Assembly (NCBI GenBank): GCA_017163975.1
Contig: JAFFSR010000227.1
Location: forward strand, 6,810,501-6,874,500
Length of the DNA: 64,000 bases
Source: Anastatus disparis
Lineage: Eukaryota; Arthropoda; Insecta; Hymenoptera; Eupelmidae
Reading direction: 5' to 3'
Shown: in pieces, positions 1-10,900 of the stretch
Position numbering within the stretch: the stretch's first letter is position 1
How the letters are laid out: each line of letters opens with the position of its first letter
The notes under the pieces: model-generated
Database searches by the model: none
Told to the model about the DNA's origin: nothing
What the model saw: only the letters and a program-made list of their open reading frames with translations
Made by a program: the position numbers and the translations under genes

Positions 1-1648
1 AAGTGTATGGTAAAAGAACGAGAAAAAAAAAAGAAACAAAATTTTAAAGAATGAAAGAAAAAAAGAAAGGGTTGGCATACACAACACTTGGCCTGCAGAG
101 TTTCGCCAATTATACCTGCTGGTGTGCGCATATTATAATTTCCTCACGCGCTTATACTTGCTAGCTATACATATAAGCGCGGGCTCTCTCTTATATGTAT
201 ACACAGGCTCGCGGTGCAAAAAGCAATCGAAGCTCGCGCACAAGTCTGCGGCAATTACCGTTAATCTCTTTCAATTACCGCGAAAATTGAAAGCAATCGG
301 CCACCGCTAAAGAAAGCTTAAGAAAAATACTTACAAACATGAAAAAAAAAAATAAAGTAAAAATATATAAAAATTAAGAAAGGAGGAAAAAAAAAACATT
401 TTGAAAGAAAAGAGAAAATTATAGCCAACAGAGATGAGACGTTTTGTCTGTCCTGTTCTTTCACTCCTTAATACCGACACCTGTCATACTATTCTTTGGT
501 TATTCTCTGCTCTTTTTTTTTTACGACTTGACACAACATACTTAGCGTCCGAATAATTTTTTCTTTCCCGAATGAAAATAGACTGTACCTAATGTGGAAC
601 GAAGGAAAAAAAAAACTAAATTAAAAGCGCCACCTGCCACGCGTGTATGCACTTTACAACCCGTATTTCAATTAAAATATGATATCGTAACTACGCTTTT
701 ACGTACAAGATTTCAAATATTATTATTTATTTTTACGATAGAAATAAAGCTAATTGAGATCTTGGAACTCGGAGCTCGTATATAAAGGTTAATTGTTTTT
801 TCTTCTTCGTGCGCGCGTGGCTTATTTATAACGCGGGCAACAATTATATATGAAGTGTCAGTTGGCCGATGGCAGGACAAGTATTTCCGGCCCTACATAT
901 CGACACGATTGCCTCGGAGTAATTAATGAATATTAAAGGTGCGTTTATTAATTTGGAGTTGGAGGATGCAATACCCGCAGGATGTTGATAAATTTATAGA
1001 ATTATTGGCTGATTCGAAGAATGACAGAAGTTTATTTTATGAAACGAGTGAAAGTTTGGGCTGAAGTTAATTTTTATGCAAAGATAAAGGTTACAAATCG
1101 ATTTTAGAAACTGTTAAAATATAAACATACAAAAAAAATTTTGAATAAAAAAATAAAACGAATTTCAGAAGAAGAAATAAAATTCAATTACATGATCAAT
1201 CATACTAATTGGAAAAATGTTTACCGGAAAAGGCATAATTGCTGATTGCTCGTGAATGAAAAACTGACGCTCAAATAAACGTAATGTTCGTCATATCCAG
1301 ATATTATTGGATTCAGATATTTACTATAGAAGAAGAAATAGTTGATTGAGTTTCAGTTGACTCTTTGACTGCCAAAGCAAAGATTTTGATACGATAACTC
1401 CATAAAAAAATTTTTGTGCTAGCACTTTCGAGATTAATATGAAATTTAAAAACTTTTGACTGATGAGTTTTAAATCGAAATATAACAAAAATTTTTTTCT
1501 CAAAATAAATGCGATTTAAAATATTATCAGTAAAAATAGAACATTTAGTGAAAAAATTTAATTACAGAGATCGTCTCTGAAATATAGCAGCTTTTAATAA
1601 AAATTAAAGTCCTTGAAGATTTAAATTTATTCAATCGAATTAATTTTA
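1..1648. other. AT-rich non-coding DNA
   Basis: Homopolymer-rich, AT-rich sequence. I see no gene, RNA or repeat family; short open frames at 122-310 and 594-785 have no recognisable domain. Confidence 0.6.
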
Positions 1649-1834
1649 TTTAACGTCGCTGTATTTATGATATCATTGCGATGCTAATTAGCGACGGAGG
1701 TTGTAAGTGTGTCTGTGAACAAAGCACATGTAACGTACAGTGGTGCTTGTATAAATCGGCCGAGAGCGGAATTCGAACTCGAAACCTCGAGCTTACGAAT
1801 CTATCGCTCTACTGACTGAGCCACTGATAACCTC
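1649..1834 (-). repeat. tRNA-derived SINE, copy 1
   Basis: This copy is read on the minus strand. The head is a tRNA-like unit with box A (TGGCTCAGTCAG, one mismatch to TGGCTCAGTCGG) and box B (GAGTTCGAATTCC). A body follows with GCACCACTGTACGTTACATG, TGCTTTGTTCAC and CGTCGCTAATTAGCATCG, and the 3' end is CAGCGACGTTAAATAAA. These are the parts of a Pol III-transcribed SINE; mobilisation needs a LINE partner not present here. Confidence 0.88.
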
Positions 1835-1985
1835 TTTGATAAATTTGTTTTAAGGTGGTGTAATAGGTATACATCGTTATCGACATTGCAGTTTCCCGAA
1901 TTTTCAATTCTTATTAACAATTCTCCGAAATATCTCTATATTATGCTTTTTATTAGTTGAAATGGATTAAATGATAATGTTAAAT

Positions 1986-2080
1986 GAGTTAGGGAATTTT
2001 CGAAGCAAACGCTGAGTTATGGGTTTTTCGAAATCTTCGCTGGGTTACGGGATTTTTTAAACGAATTCCGAGTTAAAGAG
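1986..2080. repeat. 28-bp degenerate tandem repeat, three units plus partial
   Basis: Units start at 1986, 2014 and 2042 with a partial fourth at 2070. Each begins GAGTTA/GGGTTA followed by a G-rich triplet and a T run. Spacing is exactly 28 bp although the units have diverged. No coding sense is apparent. Confidence 0.75.
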
Positions 2081-2132
2081 TTATTCCTCTCAGCTATCGA
2101 TGTGTAATAAATTTTTAAGTTTAGAAATATTT

Positions 2133-2291
2133 CCCTAGTAGAAATTAAAATGTTTCTTCTACCATTTTATAACCAGTAGAAATTCAAACGATTTTTTTTT
2201 ACCATTTTATGACCATTTCTTTGACATTGCTATTACTCATTGTCATAAATTGGTATACAGACCATTTTTTATGTTTACATTTCTACCACGG
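2133..2291. mobile_element. Short MITE (159 bp), same family as 25481-26379
   Basis: Ends are CCCTAGTAGAAATT and, inverted, AATGTAGAAA-type sequence finishing TTTCTACCACGG. Inside are two copies of ACCATTTTAT.ACCA. Its right end, read in reverse complement, matches the left end of the 899-bp element at 25481 (GGTAGAAAT..AACAT.AAAAATGGT, AATTTATGAC). Its left end matches that element's right end. No coding capacity; target-site duplication is not clear. Confidence 0.6.
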
Positions 2292-3879
2292 CTACTTCTG
2301 AAATTTAATTTTTGAATAACCTGAATTTTTAATAATTCTAGTTTATTTATTTGTACTGAGTAATACATCTAAAAAATAGACTTCAAAATAGATGAGTCAA
2401 TTAATATGTCAAAAAATTTGGAGTCTTTAACAATCAACAAAGTTTTGGAATAACATATTCCAGAAACATAATCTTTCCAGCAATCTTGCATTATTCGCAT
2501 GACCTACAATAATAAATCAAATTACTTCATACAAAGGGATGACTGATTATTAATTCGACAAAATCAGATAAGCCTACTCTTGTATCTATTTTGGATCTCT
2601 TAATCAAAATGTACTATGCGAGTAATTAAAAATATTTTCAGTTGCTGACAAATTTACAAGGAATCCGAGATAAAATTCCTAGGAAAGTTTACGAGGAGAG
2701 CATGTGCACGTCTATGTAATGACATTCTTGAGTCTCGTTAAGATTTTGATTATAAAACAGAATGTCAATGACGATGATCACGCTTTAATATTACTAAGCA
2801 ATCTGCCAGATTTATAATGTCAATTTTATAATAAAACTGGGAAAATCGACAAAAAATGAGAACTACATAAATCTGATCAAAGGTAATTTATTTTATGAAT
2901 ACCATAAAAGAAAGCATAGAGATGAGTTAGCTTCCAAAGAGAAAGCTTAGAAATAGTCATAAAAGCAGCGATATAATTAAAGTTCAGGAGAATAATAAAA
3001 ATTACAATAATTTAACTATAGTTCGGAGATGTAACGATATTGCATAACTATACACGTGTGACAATCATAAGTTTAATAGTAATTTCAAAGAGAATAAATA
3101 TATGGATGTTTTGAAAAAAAAATTTAATAAGATATATGTCCTATTAATTTTTTAAAAAATTAAATGCAACTTCGTGTTATATTATATCTTAGTGAAGTTG
3201 TAAGGCTCACGTCGTGATTGCGCTTATTTTTCTCAATATTTTAACTCAATATAATATATTAAGTCCAAGGAATAGAATAATAAAAATAGTAAAAATTTTT
3301 TAAATAAACCAACTATATTTAATGCCCTATCCTATGGTTACAAGTGTAGCTCAAAGTGAGAACGCAAGAAAGTTCACTGAAATACTAACTTCAATTTTTT
3401 CTTGCAGATATCATAAAGGGAGGAATAAATTTTTTTTTAACCAAGCCCTCTTCTTTCATGAATTTCGTGAAACGCTTTTTTAATGGTAAAGACACCTGCT
3501 AATAAACAATAATGATTGCAGCTCATACGGACACGCATGTGCGAACATCAATAAAAAGTATTACACTGTTTTTGTATTTCTGCAGAAAAAAATAATCGAT
3601 CATTTATTGCTCTGCAGTGCTTTCGAGGAATAAAACCAAAAGGATTGTGATTAGGCTGATGAGTGTAATGCAAGATTCCGTTTTATGCATACAAAGTTCG
3701 AGGAATTCATGAATCGATTGGTCGTGCCTGCTGTTGCACATCCCAGTGGTGCGACTTTCGTTCATCAAAATCAGGCTAAAAAGATCGTTTCAGTTGCCTA
3801 AAATTTACTTGTTTTAAGTAATTAAGATATAAATAACGAAATTGAAGAAAGATTTTTTGCTGAATATAATTGAAAATAG
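2292..3879. other. AT-rich non-coding DNA
   Basis: I see no gene or named repeat in this stretch. Confidence 0.55.
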
Positions 3880-4076
3880 TATATTACGCAACGAGTGCGT
3901 AAAATATGTGATTATCGCACGAGTCGGTTTTGTCGCCCGAGCGCAGCGAGGCCCCGCAGCGCCCCCCCGCCTCCAAAAAAATAAATAATATTACTAATAT
4001 AAAAATAAAATTAATAAAACCATCAACGGCAAGCCGGAGTAGAACCTGATATCGACCGAGTAACAATTGAGTTGTT

Positions 4077-4352
4077 TGTTATTTACTCAAGTATTAATCG
4101 GTGTATCTTCAAATTAAAAGTTGAGCGCAATAGATATTATTATTATGAACATCTATGCACAAGAAAAAAAAAATCTACCGCTTTGTTTTTGAGAAAAGTA
4201 AGTAACGCCAAAGTTTTTTCTCGTTACTTACTTTTCTCAAAAACAAAGCGATAGATTTTTTTCTTCTTGTGCATAAATATTTATAATAATAATATCTATT
4301 GCGCTCAACTTTTAATTTGCAGATTCACCGATTAATACTTGAGTAAATAACA
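4077..4352. repeat. Left sub-palindrome of the foldback element
   Basis: Arms of 131 bp (4077-4207 and 4222-4352) face each other across a 14-nt loop, differing by scattered substitutions. Arm ends read TGTTATTTACTCAAGTATTA and, inverted, TAATACTTGAGTAAATAACA. Single strands would form a long hairpin. Confidence 0.9.
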
Positions 4353-5178
4353 AAAATCTCAGTTAGACAAGGATAGCTCTCAAATTAAAATTCCATGAAA
4401 ATATATTATTAAAATAATAATTGAGAATTCCTCCCCCCTCTTTAAAACAATAAATAAGAAATTATTTAAATGATTAACTCTAAGATTAATTAATAAGAGA
4501 GTTCACGTATCGCGAAAAAAATTGTACATAGCACTTTAAAAGAGCACCACAAGAGCTTTCAAATGAGATGTATAAATGTCTGTTATGATGTATAGTTCCT
4601 GAAATATAATATTTTAAAAATTAAAAAAATTTTTTTTCTCGCACTCAGAGCGCAAAATACTATTTTGACCAGCTGTTGTGAGGGAGCAAAATACCTCTTT
4701 GCCTCCCTAGGGAGCAAAATGAATTCGAACTTTTAACAGGCTCGATAATGTAACCCGATATTTTTATACATCAGTCAGTGTGTGTAACTCGATGCTTTTT
4801 ATACATCAGTTAAGTGCTTCACTTAGAATGGTCAATTCTGCGAATTGTAAATTCCCCGAATTACAAGTCAGGGGTGAACAAATTCCTCGAAAAAGTTCAC
4901 ATATATCAGTAGCAACTTTCAGTCTATTTAGCATTGATTTTTTCGAGTATTATTTATGTAATATTTAATCTTGCAGGTTGCATCGAAGACATTTTCATAT
5001 CCTTATAATATCAGCCAAGTATTCAACGCCGAATCGTAAATTCTTGGAATTACAAGTTAGCGATGGACGATTTCCGCGAAAAATGTTAAATTTGAATAAA
5101 TCAAAATTTAATTTAATTTTTAATGTATTATAAGAAAAATATATATATAGTATTGAAAACTTGTCTAACTGAGATTTT

Positions 5179-5472
5179 TGTTATTTACTCAAGTATTAAA
5201 CGGTGAATCTGCAAATTAAAAGCTGAGCGCAATAGATATTATTATTACAAATATTTATGCACAAGAAGAAAAAAATCTATCGCTTTGTTTTTGAGAAAAG
5301 TAAGTAACGCGAAAATATTATAAACATAAACTTTCACTTTGGCGTTACTTACTTTTCTCAAAAACAAATCGGTAGATTTTTTTTTCTTGTGCATAGATGT
5401 TCATAATAATAATATCTATTGTGCTCAGCTTTTAATTTGCAGATTCACCGTTTAATACTTGAGTAAATAACA
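5179..5472. repeat. Right sub-palindrome of the foldback element
   Basis: Arms 5179-5310 and 5342-5472 are the same 131-bp unit as in 4077-4352, again inverted about a short loop. The loop differs in sequence and is longer than the one on the left. Confidence 0.9.
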
Positions 5473-5738
5473 AACAACTCAATTGTTACTCGGTCAATAT
5501 CAGGTTCTACTCTGGCCTGCCGTTAATGGTTTTATTAATTTTATTTTTATATTAGTAATATTATTTATTTTTTTGGAGGCGGGGCGTCCTGCGCCCCGAC
5601 CTCGACTACCTCTTACGATCTTGATAGCCTTCGAACAAGATTGTACATATGCTATCACAGACGCAAGTTTGTCATTCTTAGAATTTTGCGCGCTTGTTAG
5701 AAAAATAATATTTTTGATGCTCTTCGCGTGAGAAAATA

Positions 5739-5863
5739 GTATGCGCAACGCGGGAGCATATAGGTGTTTGTCGACTCGTGCGATTTGTCGCTCTCGCTAC
5801 GCTCGAGCGACAAACACGCACTCGTCGGCAAACACCTATTTTGCTCCCTTGTTGCACAATGTA
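5739..5863. repeat. Imperfect palindrome with GTCGCTC..GAGCGAC core
   Basis: The left half runs GCGCAACGCGGGAGCA, AGGTGTTTGTCGACTCGTGC, TTTGTCGCTCTCGC. The right half mirrors it as GCTCGAGCGACAAA, GCACTCGTCGGCAAACACCT, TGCTCCCTTGTTGCAC. It sits between the foldback element and the 20-bp array and is unusually GC-rich for the window. A related half-unit (cgcacgagtcggttttgtcg) lies at ~3916-3935. Confidence 0.75.
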
Positions 5864-5870
5864 CTATTAG

Positions 5871-6052
5871 ATGAAATCATTTTACGCACGCTCAAATCAT
5901 TTTACGCACGCTGTATTCATTTTACGCACGCTGAAATCATTTTACGCACGCTCAAATCATTTTACGCACGCTAAAATCATTTTACGCACGCTCAAATCAT
6001 TTTACGCACGCTGAAATCATTTTACGCACGCTCGATTCATTTTACGCACGCT
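5871..6052. repeat. 20-bp tandem array, nine units
   Basis: The unit is AAATCATTTTACGCACGCTC (last bases vary: CTC, CTG, CTA). TTTACGCACGCT recurs exactly every 20 bp nine times. Homogeneity is high; variation is confined to the few bases after GCT. An open frame through it (from 5741) is repetitive and not a credible protein. Confidence 0.95.
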
Positions 6053-6743
6053 AAACAAATGCGTCTCATAATATGATATTTTATGTACGCAAACGGGTAC
6101 ATGAAATCGAATTTTGCGCACGCCGTTAGAAAAAAAAATTTATTTAAAAAATGAACTTTTTTTTATTATTCGGAAAAAAAATTTATTTTTATGTTGCAAT
6201 TAAAATTAAATATAACATTTCACAATTTTCATAAAATTTTTTTTAAATTTTCGAAATGTTAAAAATTAGTTGAATGAAATAAAGTTTTTTATTTCTATTA
6301 TAATAGTTTGCACCTTTCATGCAATTTTTTACTCAAAGCTTTTGAATTCCATTTAGATAGTGTACAGGTTTTACACCTAGTAATTTAGCGGTTTATTATT
6401 AATGATGGAAGTAGTCCTAAGCGATTTTTAATTGCAGACTTAGCAGGAATATATATGTATGGTTAGAGTTGCTGAAATTTCGCTTCACCAGCGGTTCGCA
6501 ATCTACACTATGCTTCCATTTAATGTTTATTAATATTTTTTGAAAATAATATAATTTTTTTAAATATTTGTTATCAATTAAAATAATTCATGTGGTTTGG
6601 TACAAAGTTATTAAAATTCATTATTTTAATACTAAATTACAAAAAGTATTTGCTTTATACTATATCGTAAATGCAAAGTATTTATATTGTTTTAAAGCTG
6701 ATATTCATCACGTAGTTTAGTGAATTAAAAATTAGTGTAAATT

Positions 6744-7970
6744 CAGTGCCTGATTTAGGTGTTGTGAGGCCTGGGACGATTGGTATGATGAGGCCCCTTT
6801 AAAGAACAATTTTACTGTGGCTGTAGAAAAATTACTTAAAAAAATTGTGTTTAAAAAAAATAAATTAAAGAATTTTATTAGAGAAGAAAAGCTGGCTGTA
6901 GGAGGTCGAAGATTACAGGAAACTTTCAGATACAAAATATATTATTAAAAAAGGTTTAATTTATTTAGTTATTTAAAGGAGGTTTATATTTCTGTCCTTT
7001 TCTAATACAAAAAATAACTTTTTGCAAAAACTAATAATTTTAACTAAAAATAAAAAGAAAGCAATATTACATAAGACAAAAACAATATTTTTTACATGAG
7101 AAACAATTATTTTATTGCTTCATTTAAAAAAAAACTTGACAAATCAAATTATTTAAAGTAATTCATATTTTACTGTTTTGAAAGAATTTTTAAAAACGAA
7201 ATGATAAATATAAATTTTTCTTATTTAAAAAAATATTATTAAAGAAAAGAACAAAGATATGCGACTTGATTGTATGGAATCATTTGGGTTTCATTAGAAT
7301 TTTATTTGATACAAACAGAATTTCCTCATCGTTCTAACAAAATTCAATTCGAAAGAAAGTCTCTTTTTTATTCAAACTAAATTATTTTGGTTCCAGCGAA
7401 ATTCTATTCAGTCCAAGAGGATGTACCTATTTAGTTCAAGCGGAATCATTTTGGTCCCGTCGAAATTTCATTTGATTTTAGGGAAAATATCTATTTGGTT
7501 TAAGTGGAATCATTTTGGCCGGAGAGAATTTCTATTTGGTTCAAGAGGAATCATTTTGATTCAAGAGGATTTCTATTTGGTTCCAGAGGAATTATCCGTT
7601 TGGTTCAAGAGTAATTATTTTGGTCCAAGAGGATTTCTATTTGGTTTCAGAAGAATTATCCATTACATTCAAGCGAAATCATTTTGATCAGAGAGGATTC
7701 CTATTTTCTTCCAGAGGAATTATCCATTTAAATATGGAAAGAAAGTGTTTTCTTGATGAATGATTTTTATCAATCTTTAAAAAATAATATGTCGTCAAAT
7801 CATACGAGTCACAATCGCTTGTGTATCATCTCATCATCTACAATTGAAGGTTTGAAATTATGTATGCTGAGATGTTAAAAATATTGAATATGCAGGAAGA
7901 TAAAATTTCTTTGAAGACGAGGCCTCGGGGCCATAGGCCCTGCTGACCTCCTTCCCTGAATCCAGCATTG
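6744..7970. mobile_element. Degenerate hAT-like non-autonomous element (tentative)
   Basis: The left end reads CAGTGCCTGATTTAGG followed by GTGAGGCCTGGGA and GAGGCCCC. The right end, inverted, reads CAATGCTGGATTCAGG followed by GGCCTATGGCCCC and GAGGCCTC. The CAGTG start, GGATT(T/C)AGG motif and GGCCC-rich subterminal regions resemble ends of hAT MITEs (family knowledge). Four mismatches over 16 bp and no clear 8-bp duplication leave this uncertain. No transposase is visible. Confidence 0.4.
7265..7735. repeat. Degenerate minisatellite, ~24-bp modules
   Basis: A run of divergent modules built on TATTTGGTTCAAGAGGAATC and TTTTGGTCCAAGAGGATTTC, clearest at 7430-7680. The frame at 7421-7687 reads through it as a repetitive IWFKWNHFG/FGSRGII peptide. 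I treat that as a by-product, since a multiple-of-three unit keeps the frame open. Confidence 0.7.
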
Positions 7971-10900
7971 TTAATAATACTAAACAATTACTAAATAAAA
8001 AAATTATATTAATATTGTAATACGAATAGCTTATAAAAAGTAACAGGAAAAAAATGATTATTGTAAGCTTTTTTATTATCACATAATGAATAATTTAACA
8101 ATTTATCAACAAAATATATCCTCGATCAGGATAATGCATCAAAACGTGGCAAAGTATACAAATATTTTCAAATTTTTTTTTCAATACTGAAAATTTAAAT
8201 AGTAATATAATTAGCATATAAAAATATGAATCTATGAAAAATATATGGAAAATATAAATCTATGAATAAATGAAAAATCGAATAAAAAATTTATTTTAAC
8301 TTCAATGGTATCAAATATTTAATAATTTTATAATATTGTACACAATATAAAAAAATTTCTTGTAAATCTCATAACTTGATTAAAAAGAAACTTCACTGCC
8401 AGCAAAGAAAAATTATTCCTTTCATCTCATTCAGACATTAGCAAAAATTAAACTCAAAGTAAAAGCAGAATAAATAACCCCTGTCCAACTGTCGGCCAAC
8501 CGCATAAGTAGCCCCTCCTCACATCTTTCTCTTTATCCTTTCTCTCTTTTGCTCTATCGTTCTCTTTCTACATAAGTGATTCGACCACGTGAAATCTGCT
8601 TTTGCCGCGTCGCCATTAACATTTCCTCACAAGTCTCCGTCATTGTGCGCCTTTTTGGCCGTTACCCAAAAGCAATTGCCGCCGATTCCTTTTTTTTTTT
8701 GGCTCTAAATGCCGTAGCATTAAAGGCTTCCTTGCATTGGCTCAAATTTTTTTTTTCCTTTTTTTCTTTTGGATGGTTTTGCTACCGCATACGCGACCAC
8801 TATACATACATGTAGCGGCGCCCGGGGCACTTATATATCGTCTCCTTATTCAAACCTTTAACAATAAGAGTGAGAAAACTCCGCCTATTTCTATGCTTTA
8901 ATACGTGTAATGGTATTAGCAGACGAGCCAACGATGAGTGCACGAATGGCTAATATACCGAAATTTTAGCGTGCGGGCCGCACGAGCGCAAAAGCGAAGA
9001 TTTGTATATGGGCTCTTTGATACTTTTGAATTGGTAAGACGTTTACTGCGAGTCATTTGTGGATATTATGCTTTTAGAAATCATTTAGTAAAACTAGATT
9101 CAATGCTAGTTTAAATAATAGTCATTAGAAAAATTAAAGCCTGCTATTGATCTACATTTTTATGAAGGTAATTTCATGATTATCTTTTTCCAATATTCAA
9201 GGTCGAATGCACAAATTCTATAAAAAATAACCATAAAATTCTTGAGAAAATGGTTCAAACGTACATATTAAAATGTGCCTAATAATGAGGTCTTATCGTA
9301 TCTCATTTTTATTTGGAAAGTATATGCTATTTCATTGTAAAAATGTATAAAGAAAATCATAAAAATTGGATTTTTTATCCAAAGATCTTTTTTTAAATTA
9401 CAAAGCGAGCAGCTGATAAAATATTCATTACATTTCGAACTCAAACATACGTTTAATTACTATTATTCCGAGCAAAACGAACGCTTTTTTATTCATCACA
9501 AAGGGAATTAAGAGGTTACGAAAGGCAACATTTTTATCTCGACCCATCGCGCAAAAAAATACTTGATCATTTTAATCGTAATCTCAACATTTTGCATAAA
9601 TTATCTTCGCCATTACCCTTTTTACACCCATCATCACCGCCGACCATGCGAAATATCTTCATTGTTCTTCGTATATACACAACGCTCGTATAATCAAATT
9701 CAGAAGGAAATGTCGAATCTTAAAAAATGAAGAAAAAAAAAGAAGATCACAATGATCGTTAGAATCTATTAAACGATCGAGCGCAATATATCCTTGAGAA
9801 AAAAATAAGGCTAAGCATTGTTCGAGCAACAATAATTTCTCTATAAGCAGATACAGATAGCCGAGAATCAAGGAAAATAAAGGAGCGTTCAACAATGCGA
9901 TCAAAATGTTTGTTGCGTGAGAAAACAAGCATCTATTAAATAAGAAAAAAAAAAAAAAAAAGAAATAGCATTACAATCAAAGCTCCCCAGAAGAAATTTC
10001 AAATGCTGGATAATCGTTCCGGCCGTGTCACCCTCTCTATATATCTTCTTTCCTTCTCTTTATTTCTGTATCATCGTTAACAAACACATATAACGGATCG
10101 ATGCAAGATAGAACGAGAAGGAAGGAGAGATTAAATAGTCGAAGAGGAAAGATATGTGTGTATACAATGATGCTTACATACCATATCCGATATGTTCCGC
10201 TATCAGAGGGAGAAAATCAACGCGCATCACGCAACGCTAATTTGTCTTCGATTGCCTCGGCGTGGGAGATATCTTTTCTCTTTTTACTTTTTTTTCTTCT
10301 CCCTCTCCATTCCTATCACTCGTATACTTTTGCATCTTTTCTCATTCTTTTCCCACTGCGATTCTTTTCTCTTTGCACTCGTTTCATTTTAAACGATCGC
10401 TTTGCTTTCGAAGATTGTGCTTGCTGCTGTGGATTTTTAAAAATATTTGGATCGTTTTATAGTTCTTTAGCGATGCGATTTTAAAAGATGCATTTTAATT
10501 TGTTTTTCTGTATAGGAATTCAATTTTTTTTTATAAGTGATAATAGATAAAATGAAATAAATGATTAAAATTTATAGCACATCTTTTATTAAATAACCGT
10601 AAAAACATCGATTTTTCTCAAGTAAAATCATCAAAAAAATGTACGTATTTTTTCCAATCACATGAAAAACCATGGATATCATACAAAAGAAAAAAAAATT
10701 AGTCACGACTATTTAACGTCAACCTACCTCACGTGTCGTAAAAGACAAGAGAAAAAGAGAGAAGGAGAGAAAAGATCCCTCACTCCTCAAGCGCTCGCAT
10801 CTCTCAGCTTTAAATTATCGTTAATTCGTGAAGCGTTTTCTGCAATGAAAAATCGTTTCTTAATAGCACCCGATTAAAAGTGCACGCGCTTCTCACACGC

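Larger units (their letters stand above)
3953..5595. mobile_element. Foldback-type element with long nested inverted repeats
   Basis: The left arm (~3953-4370) and right arm (~5161-5595) are near-identical inverted copies of over 400 bp. Each arm itself contains a palindrome: 4077-4207 against 4222-4352 (14-nt loop), and 5179-5310 against 5342-5472 (~31-nt loop). The 131-bp unit therefore occurs four times in alternating orientation. The unique middle (4371-5160) has no open frame of substance. The architecture suits a non-autonomous foldback DNA element, but no transposase is present to assign a superfamily. Confidence 0.8.

Noticed and set aside
1649..1834. SINE heads as functional tRNA genes
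   Set aside because: They have good internal promoter boxes but poorly paired acceptor and anticodon stems, and the same 110-bp body is attached to every copy. That is SINE structure, not tRNA genes.
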